From: Plasmodium coatneyi
Lineage: Eukaryota; Apicomplexa; Aconoidasida; Haemosporida; Plasmodiidae
Assembly: GCF_001680005.1 (NCBI RefSeq)
Contig: NC_033560.1
Location: 1,243,501-1,307,500, forward strand
Reading direction: 5' to 3'
Length of the DNA stretch: 64,000 bases
The position numbers and the translations under genes were made by a program. Shown piece by piece: positions 11,601-25,400 of the stretch. The notes beneath the pieces were generated by a model. It did no database searches. It was not told the origin of the DNA and was given only the letters and a program-made list of their open reading frames with translations. Positions within the stretch are counted from its first letter, which is position 1, and the number at the start of each line of letters is the position of its first letter.

Positions 11601-14600
11601 GAGTACTTTTTGCTGAAGAAGAAACAGCTAAACAGGAAGGCTATTTTTAATATAAGCTTGAATATAAAGGACAAGATAAAGAAGATGAAGCCCGCACCGG
11701 ATTATCTGTATGACCGAACTATGCGTAATGCTTCTGTGCATTCGTTGGGCGCATTTGGACAGACCGATTTAAGACGACTAAGCAGAAGTGAAAACGTCGT
11801 TAAGGATTCTCGGGCCAGTAAAGGATGCACATATTCCAGACAAAGGAGAAGGGAAAAAGAAGAAGGAAATTTGTTGCTCCATTTTTTATTTATAAATTAC
11901 AATTACTGCGTTTGTAGGGAAGACGCTGGTGAGCACATGAGTCGCTTTTTGTTGCTCATTCTGAAGTCCTTCGAAAGTGTAATGCCGTATGTACACATAT
12001 ACAAGTACATTTCTGCGTTGTTGCTTTTTTTAATATCGTTCGTGGAGCGGAAGCCTCTGTCACGGAGGGATGTCCTTCGCGTGGGGGGGGGAGCGAACAC
12101 ATCAGGAGGAGGAACTGCAAACTGCTTAAGGAAAACGACAGAAGTGTCTCCAAAGGTGAGGAAGAACAATCCCACCAGCAAGTGCGGGGGAGCTACTTCT
12201 CAGGAAAGACACGATGCGGGTAAGACTTGCCCTGTTAGGGGTAACGCGGTGAGCAAAATTCTATTGCAAGGAGTGGCAAAGGAGTACGCCCGAGTGGAGG
12301 AAGATGTGATGAATGAAATGAAGAGGGTAGGAGTTGGGGGGGGTAACCTTCCACAGGGTAAGTACCCTCTGCTGCAGCGAGCAAGCAATCGGAAGGCGGC
12401 CCTGAAGGTACTAATAGGCACGGTGGACCGGTTGAAGACACACCTGTTCAGCAACACCTTCCACTACCTGTACGAAGACGTGAACAGGTACAACAAGTAT
12501 GTAGCGATGTTGTCTCTGTACTTTTATAAACTGTACTTTACGCTGCTTTATTACGAAATTTACCAGAAGGATTACCTCCACGGGAATGAAATAAATTTGT
12601 TGAAAAGCAAAATAGCAGAAATAACTCCAATTCTGAGTGTCAAATATTTAAACAAAATAAACATACACAGTGTGTGTAGAATAGAAATTATAAAGTCAAT
12701 AAAGGAGGATAGACCGGAGAATAATGATGAAGTAGACGTGAACAGTAACGACGTAGACAAATTGTACGTTATCATAATGCACTACGTAGAAAGCATGAGG
12801 AGGAAGGAACACATCCTATACATTTTGTACCTACTTATCGATAAGGCCATTTTCAGAAATAAATATATCCACAAAAATTTGAAGAAATTAATTCATTTTA
12901 AGGTTTACATTTTTCTGCATGACATGAGAGAATTTCACGACTACAGCGTTATTTTCTCCACCTTTTTTTTACAAATGAATATAATGAGCTATAATAAGAT
13001 AATCAGGAATTACATCTATTTTTTATTTGATCAGATCTTCAAGTTGAAGTTTAATGTTCTATTCGATGGAAACTTTCTCATTTGTTTTTTGAAAAACCTA
13101 GAAAAAAGCAGTCTAGACTATGCCTTCTCCAAGATGATCTATGAGGAGAAAAAAAAATTTAAAAATTTTATTGACAAAAAAAAGAGCACCATGATAAAGA
13201 TTATTTACAAAGTCAATTTGTATATTACTATAAATTACCTCCTCTTTTTGAAGATGCTAAATTGCTGCAAGTTTTTTTTAAACCTGTACTCTTTTTTCTA
13301 TTATGAATTTTACATTTTCTGTGTGAACAAGTATGTGAAGAGGTACCGGGGTAGGGAGGAAGACGACGAGGAGGACGATGACGGGGGTTGTTACTACGAG
13401 GGAGTGTCCGAGTTTCGCAGGGCCAAAAAGTTGTCTTCCTCGTGCGCCCAAGGGGTAGGTGCTCCTTCTAGCGGTTTCTTGACCGCTGAGGCGACCGTGT
13501 TACTGAAGGAGGGAGACCACCCACACGAGAGTAGCACCGGCTGGTTGATCGACAGAAGGAATTCCCCGAAGAGACGCCGCAGCCGAAGGGCGGCATTGAA
13601 GGGTTCGCACCGGATAATCGGCCGAAGGAGGAGGAAAATGAACTCCAACTTCTTTCAGACGAATAAGGAGTTTAGTGAGTTTTTTGAGAACACCAGTGGT
13701 GAGTCGCGCCAATCTCTTCAACCAGAGAAGGTGCATCTATCGGAGCGACCACATCTACCGGAACAACGTAGACAGGCCCGCCCTGTCATGCGAAACGAGA
13801 CGTTAAACGATTCGAACTATTTCAAAGTTTTAAAAAAAATCAGAGGAGGAAACACATTCATTTGTAACCTCTACGATATTAAGATAAGCAAGAAAGTACT
13901 CTACCATAGGAAGTACATAAAGGACTACATGAACACCATAAACTTTGTCATCACCATTTTCCTAGCGACCAACATAAATAACCTGAACATGGATACACTG
14001 AATAATAACTACATGTATATAATTTCAAAAATTATTAAGAAAAATTTCAAATTTTATTTTTTTTATTTTTACTATAACATATTCAGGAAGAAGGGCAAGC
14101 GGTTTAAAAGCATCTACAGCGTTAATGTGGACACCATTGTGAATAACTCCTTTGGGGGCAGCCCCACCATGGGGGGGAACGACTACGTTGCAAGGAGTAA
14201 CACTGACGAACGAAATGGCAACGTGTGCAAGCTCAACGTTAAGAACAAATATATATACGTACTGTATACACTGTCCACTATTCTATCGGTGTATAACTAC
14301 AAGTACGCCTTTTTCAATTACTACTTTTTTGTCTTCTACAAGTTTGTAAAGATGCTAGCCATGATGACTGCAAAGTCCATATCGGTGGGGAATTATCTGG
14401 TGGACCGCTGTGGGGGGGGAGCAACTACATCAGGGGAGCATGCCGACTGTGGGGGGAAGGATGCTCCAAATGAGGATGTACCGGACGATGCGAAGCAGCC
14501 AAGAGGACGATGCGTACTTTCCCGCCTGAGCAAAACGGAGAGGAGATTCCTCGAAAGCGACATGCTCATGATTGAGCGTTATATGAATGACTACATAAGA

Positions 14601-17600
14601 GAGAGCAACATACAAATGGGTAGGAACCTCTTCCGAAGCGATATGCCACATAAGTACGTCCTGGACAGGTACACAACCCTCATTAACAACACACTGTTGC
14701 TACTGTTATTCACGAATTACTTGTCCCTGACGTATCAAAACATAAATATCACGGAAAATAAAATAGTGCAGAGGAAGGTCAGCCTGCTGGAAAAGTACAA
14801 GCACTATTTAATGAACAGAATTATGCAGATATACTTTTTAAACATCCCCTATTTGTGTAACTACTTAGTCGTAACGTTGGAGTTTTGTCTCCTCTTTAGT
14901 AGGACCCTCCTGACGCTGAATTATACCTCCTTCTCCCTGATGAAGGAAATGAAGGGCATTTTCAGAAATGGCTACATGTATCGCCTGGTGAATTGCTTGA
15001 ACGGGTTGCAGAATATGAAGACCTTCTACCACCTCAGTTTTTACCGCAGCGCCAATTTATATTTCCACAATTATAAGAAGGTGGCCGATGAGAAGTTTGA
15101 CTGCTTCGGGGGGGGAAGTTTAGTAGGTGTAGGAAGTGGCAATAGCCCCCCCTATGGGAAGACCACCTTGGAGCGCCCCACGCAGGACGACAGCGACGGT
15201 AGCCTGAGTGACTTCGACGACTACATATATAAGGACGCATTCAAAGAGGTGAAAGAAGTGATGAAGAAAAAAACTAAGCAGTACATGAGGGACTACTTCG
15301 AGAAGAGCATGAAAAATATATTTTACCTGTTGGATTGCTTCAAGGACATGTCCAGCATTTCCCTTTTGCTAAATTCTTACCTCCATGAAAATGCAAAAAT
15401 AAGGGACACATACGATAGTCTGCATATACAAAGCATGAACAACATATACCTGTACAATTTTAAAGCGCTCAAGATGAACTACTACTTCCTATGCACAGTT
15501 TTTTTGTCTCTTGTGCAGATTTTCAATTACACCTCGAACTTTTTCCACTCCTACAGCTATTTAGTCGATATGTATGGGAAGTACAAATATAGTTACTTCC
15601 TCTACGACTACAGTTTGCGTAATTTTTTTTCCTTTTTTAATATTTACATGTATGAGATGAGCATGTCCAGACAGAGGAAAAGGACGTTTCTAAATTTGAG
15701 GAATCAGATAAGCACCGTCTGCATCGGTGACATTTTTGACTTTAACAAGCTCCTGCTCCAGAAGGGATTTCTATTTTTGTGTTTTTTTTTCCACAATTTT
15801 GAGAACGTCTTACCGGATATATACTGCGTCAATTGCGAGAATAAGTATTCTGTTGGATGCAAGGATAGGAATGCCCTCCCCGTGGATTTGGCTTCGGTGC
15901 GCCACGGCAGGAACGGGAAGCCCGCTGTGAGGGGGGTATCCCAGGAGGATACTGTGAGTGGAGTTGCCAATGCGAAGAGCCTCCCTGGAACGGGGAACAC
16001 AGGAAAGGCCTCTAACCACCTAAGTGGCAATGACGGGGAGGACACCCCCGCTGTGATGAACTTAAACACAGAAGGGAAGTTAACCCAAGGAGGGTATTTC
16101 GAAATGTTTTACAGTAGAGAAGGGAATAAGAAGGTGGCCGTTTCGGTGGAGCATGCAGGTGGCACAAACCAACTTGATGTTGACTCCGATATGCAAAGAT
16201 GCATAAATAAAACTGATGAGGAAGAAATCCATTTTGGAGTGAAGCCAACGGATGGACATTTGCAGCAGATTGACGCACAAAAGGGGGATCATCCCTTGGG
16301 GGAGAAGCTTCACAGGGAAGATAGCCAACTCGCTCGGGAAGTGCCCACCCCCGTACTCAAAAAGGACGCCCAAGCGGGAAATGAGAATGAGGAGAACAGG
16401 AGGACCACTGGAAAGTACACCGGAGGGATTATCTCCTATTTTAAAAATAAAATGACCCGAATGGGCAACAAGAAGGCAGCACGGGGGAAAGAACAGGTGA
16501 AGAAGAAATTGCCGGATGGTTACTCATTTTATGACGATTCTGTAGAGGCGGAGGAACCTGCGAAGTGTAGTTCCTGCGGGGCGAACAAGGAGTGGGATGG
16601 GAGAAATCTGATGAAAGGTTCCCAAACTGCCGAAAGGGGTGTCAACATGACAAGGAAGGACGACGCGATTTATGACAAAGGTGAGGTGAATAGCCAAAAC
16701 GGGCAACACGACGAACACCGCCATGACGGCAATGATGGCAATGAGGACCATGTCAGCCATGACGAGGACCTGTGCACACGAAAACTGCGGGAGAAAGACG
16801 TGGAGCTGCTGAACGCCTACAAGTACCTACTGACCTACCAGAAGGGAAACAAAAGGCGGCTGTACGACTACCAGTTGAAGGAAGAGCTGCGTTGCATGTG
16901 CATAAACAAATATATTCACATCTGCAATTTGATATACAACTGTTTGATTTACATGTACGAGCTGAAGTATAAATATAAGGACATGAAGAAGAGAAGGTTC
17001 TGTCTGTTTGTTTATCCAACGTTTAGAAGGAAGAACGAAATGGACAGTATCCATAGGGGTAAGGTGAAGAACGAAATAGTAATCAACACAAGGCATCTCC
17101 TTAACCTCGACTTTATCATAATGAGCACACTCTACCTTGCCGAGAGCATCTACATTAACCTGTACAAATGTAAGCTATTCACAGATATGTGCATTTTTAA
17201 TAACATAAAATATGTCTGCTTGGAAAATAGCGAAGCGAAGAAGAAGAATAGTTACCAGAGTGGGGATCACATTGTCCACTCGGGAAATAATCGTAATAGC
17301 GTTGCAGCCATTTCGGAGAGGAAGAACAGAAGGAACACGGATGGAAGTGCCTACCAATCGGATTATGTCACGCATGAGGGAAGTGAGAACGGGGGCAGCT
17401 CCTTGAGTACGCGTGATGTTCCTGAGGAGGGAGAAAATTACGATGAGAAAGTGAAACGAAACCCAAGCAGCAGCAACAGCGATAGCGACAGCAGCAGTGA
17501 TGGCAGAAAAAAGAAAAAGGCAAAGAAGGAAAAAAAAAAAGCTAAAAGCAAGACGACGAAGAAGAAGAGGAATAGTGTGAGCAGAATGACCTTCTTCCTG

Positions 17601-20600
17601 AGGAGAAGGAAAAAACACAATACTTCTAAAAGCGCCAAAAATAATCTGTCCATAAACAACTACCTCTTTGCGGACAAAAGTGTGTCTAAGAAAAGCTGCA
17701 AAATTAAGGAGCCCACGATTAACTACTTTCACAATTATAAAATTCTGTCCGACAAGTATAAAGCCAAGTTGGCCAGAATGAAGAAGAAAAAGAGAAAAAA
17801 GGAGAAGGAAAAAAAAAAACAATCTCAAAAGAAGAATGAGAAGAAGAAGGGAAAGAAAAAAGGACCCCCAAGTCAAGCAATTAAATCAACCAGGGGAAGT
17901 GCCTTTTACTCCTATGATGGGATTTATCGAATTGACGAGGATCATGAGGATGAGGATAAACCTAGTGGGAAAGCCAAATGGAAATTGCGGAAATTCTTCT
18001 TCCGGCGGAAGAGGGGAGAGAGAGACCCCTCCCGTGGGAGCACACACCACGAAAGGGACAACGTAACTACTGCTTATCGTGCAAGTGATCCGACCCGAAT
18101 TAACAACCTGTTTTTGAAGCACCACACCAGGAGCATCAAAAACAGTGACGTGAATGATCTGCTCAGAATGGACCAAGGCAACCTGGAGGAGGAAAACATG
18201 GATCAGGTAAAACACCTCTTCATAACATTTAACAATAATTACAAGGAGAAAAAAATCAGCAGTTATATCAGCAACATATTCAGCTACACTTCGCTGCATT
18301 CCAATTTTAACGTCTTCTATAGAAGGCACTTTGATATATTGGGTCACAAAATGAAAATGGGAAGAGGGTTGCTGAAGGCACTGTACTCCTACTACTACAG
18401 ACACAATTTGTCCACATTTTACAAGCTCTTCAAAAAGATAGAATATATATATGTGTATTTAAATTTACATTTTTACAACTCTCTTTTTAACATGGATGTG
18501 AAGGAAGTAAACGAGGACATTGAAAAGTATTCCCTTTTCATGGTGGTTAAATACATCAAAAGACACATGCACAATAATCCCAAGCTGTATTCTGCCTTCA
18601 TAGTGAAGGTGCTAAATTGTGTAAACAACGGAGTTCACAAAATGGCTAACTATCTGTGCATGTACCTTTATAAGGACCTCATGAATGTCCTTCACCAGTA
18701 CTTGATCCAAGTGAGCATAAGCAACAAATTGACTCTGAACAAATACAACTTATTCTTACTGCGAAAGAATAAGCTTATATACGTGCCCATCTCAAACGTT
18801 TTATTTATGCACTGTAATCAGTTAAGCCTTAATGATATAATGAAAATTCTGTACTGTCACCCACAGTATGGTCTCTTCCTAAGAACGGTGGCGGTTAGCA
18901 ATTTGCTCTACTGGTACAAAAAGAGCACCATCACGAATTGTATTTATTTGCAGCTGTTTGAATATCTGAAGGTGGACCTCGGAAACCGAATTTTTTTCTT
19001 CATCGTTTTTTTCTCCCTCCAGTCGTTCCTCTTTCTATATCAATTTTTCTTAAATTTGCACACGTACATTGAGGACGATTACTTGGTTGATTTGGTTTCC
19101 CCGTATGAGGGGCGGAAACACCATTTAGTGGAGGAAGAAACTCGCATTGTGAGTGCGTGGGATGATAAACACATGGACCAACAATGTGCGCTCTTCAACA
19201 CAGAAATGTTTGCCCCTAGGACGAACCTGCTCAGAAACTTACTCATGCTTCTCTTTCCGAAGAGTAGAAGAAACCTTCCCACGGGGGGAGGCAAAGGTGA
19301 TAAACATGGGGACACCACAAATATTAATAAAAACCAAAAAAGCATAAACATCAATAATTTTATTTTTTTTAAGTACCAAAGTTACGTGAAGAAGTCACAC
19401 GTTCTGTCCATAAAATGCTTCCTCATAAAAAAATTATTAGTCCAAAATTTGAGTGACAAAAATAGAAAGGCACTGATCGAATCGTGTCGTTTTCATAACT
19501 ACATTTTTTACACAAGTCAGCGGGCGGCCCAACTGGACAAGAATATTCAACAGGACTTTGTAAAAATGGAAGTTCAGAATTTGCTGAACAGTATGAATGT
19601 GCGGAGGGTAAAGTTGCTCACCAGCCATAACGCTGTTTGGAGCGTATCGGATGAGGTGAAGATTCTTATGTCCGCCACGAGGACGCCCATTCTGTTGACC
19701 TTCAGGACGTGCAGGCGGGAGGAACCTATAATGGGTGTGCCCATGATGGGAACCGCAGTTGGAGGTATTCCAGTGGATCATTTGGGGAACGAACGGACGT
19801 ACCACCGCATGTGGTCCCTCCCCAACGTCAGGATGGCAATTTCGAATTACAGCTCGGATTGTACACCATCGAAGAAGAACGATCGAAGTTTATTCGTCAG
19901 CGCGGGGGACGTCCCCCATGGGGGAAATACACCAGAGGAAGCTACAAGGAGTGGTTCACAAAAAAGGCCACATTCTTACTACGTACCAATTGATGAACAC
20001 AAGGAGGGTGTACCCTCCTACGAACATGCTAGCACCAATCATGGAAAGCGAAGCGGAAATTTGCCAGAAAAAAACATAGATGGTAGCAACAGTTTAACCC
20101 TCCCTTCTTTACACAGTGCGCCTTTGACATGCCCAAAAAAGACCCCCAATTGGGAAGACATTTCGTACATTTACAAAGTTAATGATGATGTGAGGCAAGA
20201 CAAACTGGTCATACAGATTATTCACATTTTCATCCACATCCTAAGTGACTATAAATCCTTTTACAATTTATTTCCTTACAATATTGTGACGAATAAGTAT
20301 AACAACGTGCATGTGAAGGGCGAAGATGGGGGGGAAGACGATGCAAAGACGCAGAGTGGGCGAAAATTCTCCTTCTCCTTCCGCCTCTTCGGGAAGAAGA
20401 AAAAGGGGCCGAACAAGGGGGAAGCCAAAGGGGAAGGCAGTAACAACCCGCCAGGCAACACCGACCGCAGTGATGGGAATACCCCTCTGAGGGTAGAGTC
20501 ACGCTACCCAGTCAAACGCAGTGACGATGAGAACGGAGAGCAACAACAGATGAAGCATAGCAGGAACGTCCCGCAGAAGGAACACCTCGAACGAAGCATA

Positions 20601-21735
20601 ATTCCATACGTACCAGAACATGTAGGTGGGTACTCCAAAAAAGTAGAAGCATTGAGAAAAAAAAAAAAAAAAAAAAAAAAAATTCGAAAATTTCGGGGCA
20701 GTAATTGAAGTATTAGCAAATACAAAAAGCAGACATGAAATAGGAAGAAAGTATAAAAACATCATAAAGTTTTACCACCTGAAATTTTCTCACATAAATA
20801 CGTATATATACGCTTTGAAGAATTTTATCTGCTCCTTGGCTGCCTACTCCCTTCTGTCCTTTGTTTTGCAAGTGAAGGACAGGCACAACGGAAACTTACT
20901 CTTCGATGATTACGGGAATATTATCCACATTGACTTTGGTTATATCTTGAATATCTACCCGGGTAGGGAAGATAGCTGATAAGGGGAGGTTACTGTCTCT
21001 GCGTTGTTTCAGGGTGCCGCCGTATGTGTGTGCATATCCGCAAGTGCACACGCTCACATGTGTGTTTTGCTTTCCCCCCTTTTTAGGCATCTCCATAAAT
21101 TTTGAACTGGCCCCTTTTAAGTTAACGAGAGAAATGATCATGCTCCTCACCATTAAAAGTCAGAAGAAGCAGTATTTTATTTTTACCTACATTCAGTTGG
21201 TTGTCAAAGGGTAAGGAAGGCCACTCTCTCCATGTGCCAACCCCTGGTGTTTTACCTTGTTGGTTTTGAGGCCGATTAGCTGTGCAGCATTCATTCCATA
21301 TGGAAGATTGCATATTAATGTATTTTTTTTTTTTTCCGCCGTGTAGGTACCTACTCCTGAGGGAAAAGAGCGACTGGCTGATTTCGTCCATTCTGAGTCT
21401 GTCCCACTCGGACATCAACTGCTTTAAGTACAACACGGTGGAGAAGCTGAGGTGAGCGCAGCGCACAGGAAAAAAAAAAATATATATATATACATATATT
21501 TGTATACTTGCAAAAGTGCGAAAAGGCAAAAATGCCCTGAGAGAGCTATAACCGAACACCGCACCCTCTACATGGTTCATTGTCTGTCCACTACCCCCGC
21601 AGGAAACGCCTCAAGCTCGACAAAAGCGACAACGACGCCAGCATTTTCATGATCAACAAAATCCACCAGGCGTACAACAACATAACGACCATTATGTATG
21701 ACTACATTCAGAACATCCAACAGGGGATCCAGTGA
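8623..21735 (+). CDS. PI4K: Phosphatidylinositol 4-kinase (type III alpha-like), six exons, with an apparent frameshift at an A26 run
   Basis: Phosphorylates phosphatidylinositol at position 4. Exons: 8623-8655, 8843-8964, 9101-20962, 21087-21210, 21347-21451 and 21603-21735. All junctions are GT..AG and the phases agree. The product is about 4,125 aa if one base of the A run is ignored. The first 3,500 residues are Asn/Lys/Tyr-rich helical sequence with low-complexity inserts. The catalytic domain fills the C-terminus: SATRTPILLTF (P-loop region, about 19675), NDDVRQDKL (about residue 3746), then a 100-residue Lys-rich insert, KSRHEIGRK, the catalytic DRHNGN (D about 3978), the metal-binding HIDFG (D about 3996) and the FELAPFKLT activation segment. 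KSRHEIGR and the ELAPFKLT region resemble PI4KA more than PI3K or PI4KB. It is convergent with the CW gene. The chain stops at 20706 unless the A-run shift is bypassed. Confidence 0.9.
19645..21735 (+). other. PI3/PI4-kinase catalytic domain (split by insert and introns)
   Basis: Motifs in order: the N-lobe beta strands around 19645-19710, VNDDVRQDKLVIQII at 20178-20222, FPYNIV at 20272-20289, a Lys/Ser-rich insert at about 20300-20680, GAVIEV at 20694, DRHNGN at 20878, IIHIDFG at 20920, then the PGIS..FELAPF segment split by the intron 20963-21086. The C-lobe continues in exons 5 and 6 and ends with a helical tail. All residues expected for catalysis in this superfamily (DRH..N and DFG) are present. 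Confidence 0.9.
20657..20682 (+). other. A26 homopolymer causing an apparent frameshift in the PI4K catalytic domain
   Basis: The large exon is open up to TGA at 20706-20708. Directly after the 26-A run (20657-20682) the conserved kinase reading FGAVIEVLANTKSRHEIGRK continues in the +1 frame, and only that frame connects to the DRHNGN and DFG motifs and to the later exons. One fewer A, or two more, would restore a single frame. Possible reasons are an error in the assembled homopolymer length, a real polymorphism, or slippage on the run. The sequence cannot tell which. Confidence 0.85.
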
Positions 21736-22426
21736 TTTTAAAATGGGTTACTTGCAGTTACATGGGTTAACTTCCCAAGTGGTACCTTCACCTGTACGTG
21801 CAGCACATTCCAGACATTGCTTATCTCATCAACATTTTCAATTTTTCCCAACTTCACTTTGGTACATCCGTACGATGTTTTTTTTTTTTTTTTTCATTTT
21901 TATTTTTTTAAAAAGGAACGTTTATGCGAATGCAAAATTGGAACATAATGATAGGTATATTAAAGTGCGTGACGTGTCACTGCGGCAGGGAACAAATGGA
22001 CAGTCTTCCCCCCAACACGCACATGAATAAAGCACAAAAACTTACAACAGGAGCGGAAAGAGTCAAATTATTAATTACACACATGTATGCACAGGCAATG
22101 TATGAATAGTATGTATACACTTTTGCATACACGTAAATTAAAAGAAAAAATGTCAATTGTCCTGGCTGAGGGGGTATGCCAATTGGAAAAATTGCAGGCC
22201 CCGCACACACCATGTGGAAATCCACAAGCCATTATTCACCCTCTTAAAGGTGATAAATACAGAGAAAAAAAAAAAAAAAAATTAAACCAAATTAAGCGCA
22301 ACAAGAGGGATGGATAAAATAAGCGGTGAGATGATAAAAATGAAACAAAAAAAGGAAACCGCGTGAGGGACGAACGCACATGGATGTAGAGACGAATTTA
22401 CATAATATACATGCTTGTGTGCGTTC
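21736..22426. other. Convergent intergenic region PI4K / CW protein
   Basis: About 690 bases of 3' flanking sequence for both genes. It contains a T18 run near 21880 and an A17 run near 22265. Nothing coding is supported. Confidence 0.6.
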
Positions 22427-25400
22427 CTAATTTTTGTAGCTCTTGTTAATGAGTTTATTGCTGGGGGGGCCGTGGCGGTGGTAATGGCGGTCGTGGTGAT
22501 TGTGATGACTGTAGTGGTCACCATGGTAGCCTCCATGCTGGTGGAACTTGTCTCCCTGACTGCCGTATCCATTGTAGCCACTTGCATAATGCTTATGTTC
22601 ATTCTCCTCAAAGTGGTGATTATTCTGTTTATTCCTTCTGCCAAAATATTTGTCATCCTTATCGCTGTTGTCCATGTACCTTCCTCCTTTGTAGTCATTT
22701 TCCGCATAGTCGTACCGACTTTTTTTTTCTGCGTACCTTGTGTATTTATTGTTTTCTTGTTCGTCTGCTCTTCCTTCGAACCGTTCCCGTTCCTCCCTTT
22801 CCCTTTTATAATTCCCATTTGGGAGCTCCCTCTCTGCATCTTCCGCATGGATGCTGTTTCGGTTAAGGGAGCTGCGGTTACTGTTGCGAATGGTTGTGTT
22901 AGCATTATGCCTCTTGTCATAGTTAGGGTTCTTAAATTGTTCGTTTTCATGCCTCCTAGAATTTTCTTCCATCCTTTCGTTTCTTGGGTCGTATTTGTTT
23001 GCTCGGTTATCATAGCGGTCGTGCTTCTCGTATCGACTGTGCTTCTCATATCTCCTATGGTGTTCGTGGTCATAATCGTTCGCATACTTTGTATATATTT
23101 CGCGCCTCGGGGAGTTCCCGTTGTGAGCAGTGTATCCCTTGTCCCTGCGATCGTACATGTCGAATTTTCCCGATCTGTCATGGTGCGTGTAGCCGTATTT
23201 ATCACCGTGCTTGCCATTGTACCTTCCACTGTGTTTATCTTTGTACCTGTCGAAGTACTTTTCACTGTACTTATCGGTATGTCTACCTCTGCGCTCATCC
23301 TCGTACCTATCGACGGGGGGGGAGTACGACATCCGATTGTCCCGGCTGTTCACACTTCGCCTCTCTTCACTGTGGTCATAACGACCCTTTACATAATGCC
23401 CCCTGGAATTGTGTTGCCACATTTCCCTATCATCACCTCTGTCATGCTTGTATTCGTGTATTCTTGGTTTCTTGTGGTAACCCTTGGGGTCACCTTCGCC
23501 GTGTTCGTAATGGTGAACCCGTTCGTTTGCTTCTCCCTCATAGAATGCACCATTCCTGTTCGTCGTAGAAGATTCGTTATCCTCCTCCCTGTGTATCCTT
23601 TTCGGTACCATCGATGTGTGCTCTTTCCTTTGGTCTCTTCTTTCCGTCATTTCATCATAACGATGGACCATTCTGATAGGACTATAGGAGGAATGCCTCT
23701 CCTTGTGTAGACGGACCGTCTCATCCCGAGGATACAACACATGCTCTTTCCCCTTGCTGCTCGATCGATTGTCACCTTTTAGCTCTTCGTTTAGTTTACG
23801 CTTACGATAAGTACCTTTCTCACATTCAGCATGATGATTATTTTCTGCTTGTTTTATTACCCGTTCGGGATGGCTCTTATTAACCTCCTTATGGCACGAC
23901 GTATCCGTTTCGACTTCCCCATTCAAATTGCTTCCTTGCGGATCTTGTCCTACCCCTGTTGTTTCTACCCCATTGGGGCTCTCCTGGCTATTCACTTCAC
24001 ACTGGTCATCCTCATCATCGTCATAAATTATTTTTTTCGCGCGAGCCTTACGATGAAGAAGCTCCTCTGTTTGCAATGGGATTTGCAGAATACCCATGGT
24101 GTTATTTTCCCCCTTTACGTTTTCACTGTGTGGAGTGTACCCCTTCTTAAGGCTGCTTCGTTCGTCCGAATCTTTTGCATGGCAATTTTCCCTTGCTTCT
24201 TCTTCCTCCTCCTTACTGTCCCTTTTGATAGATGCTAATTTGCCTGTTGGAGTGGTGGTCTCCTCTTTGTTATCCTTTTCATCTGATCGTTCATCGATAT
24301 GCTCATCGGTTGTCTTCCTTCTTTTCGTCGGCACGCGTGTGTCAGTTCCGGAGGAGGTAATTCCATCGAATTTATCCTTATCGTTATTTACATTTTTCTT
24401 TTTTTTCTTTGCACTAATGGGGGTTTCCTCCGCTGAATGAACCTTTTGATGATGGTCACTCGTCGCTTTGTTCTCCCCATCCAGAATATCACCAAAGGGG
24501 TTATTTTCCAATAACGCAGTAGAATTGCTACTATCCTCACGATCACAGTCATTCCTATTTGATCCATTCGGTTCAACTTCATAATCGCTCCTTTCCTCAT
24601 CGTGCTCTTTGGAAGATTCGGCAAGGGAGCTCGAACAATCTGGCTGTTCTTCCTTTTTCACATCACTTATTAGGTTTATTTGTCTTTTATAACTGTCTTT
24701 CCTCTTACTAACATGGTCATTGTGTGTTTTTTCCTGGGGGTTACTATGCGTAACATCGTGCATCTTCTGTGGATCATCTTCATCTCCGCCCACAATGGCA
24801 ACCGGTTCATTCGTCTCGGCGTTTTCATCCTTCTCCACCATGTGGGTTTCTTCTTGCATATTATTTTGTGCATTTTTTGGCACAATTTTTTTTTTCTTCT
24901 TTTTGCTACTTCGGTCATTTCGAGGTGTTTCCCTATTGGCGGAGCTTCTCTCCGTGAATGCCCCTTTGTTCGTTTTTTTGTTCGCTTTGTGTTGGTTGGC
25001 GGGGATATCTTCCTTAACATCTGGGTTGACCCATCCATTTGCTGTGTTCTCATCATCGTGGTGTTCAGGCGGCACATACGATTCCCACGGTTCGTGTGCC
25101 CCGTGTTTGCCGTTCCTACTGTTGCTACCGTTCCGCACTGGGGAAGCAGTATTCCCGGAGCGATTACTCCTATCTGCATTTTCATTTTCGCCCAATGAAG
25201 GGAACCCGTTCAAGGTGTCGTTCGCAGAGGGCTTCTTACCAAGTGAGGAGGACGGTTTTCCTTTCTTCGACCCCTTTTCTTCTTTTACAGGCAATCCGAT
25301 GGAGGGTCCCTCCTTTTGCATTTTCAGCACAGTTTGTTTCTTTTTCTCCTTCTTCTTTTTCACGTCGGTAGTGATGCAGGGGGTGGCTACGCTGTGCAGC

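Noticed and set aside
17175..17876. 233-codon minus-strand frame inside PI4K
   Set aside because: It is antisense of a Lys-rich insert, of hydrophobic low complexity, inside a continuous kinase gene.
20600..20705. An intron that would remove the A26 run in PI4K (for example GTAGGT near 20624 to GGGCAG at 20698)
   Set aside because: The putative acceptor has no pyrimidine tract, and residues just upstream of it in the kinase frame (FGAV) already match the family. A length change in the A run is simpler. cDNA could still overturn this.
22415..23710. 431-codon open frame on the + strand opposite the CW protein C-terminus
   Set aside because: It is the antisense reading of the Tyr/Arg/Asp-rich tail, rich in Val/Ile/Phe, with no domain. 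The minus-strand frame runs for over 9 kb and carries recognisable CW domains.
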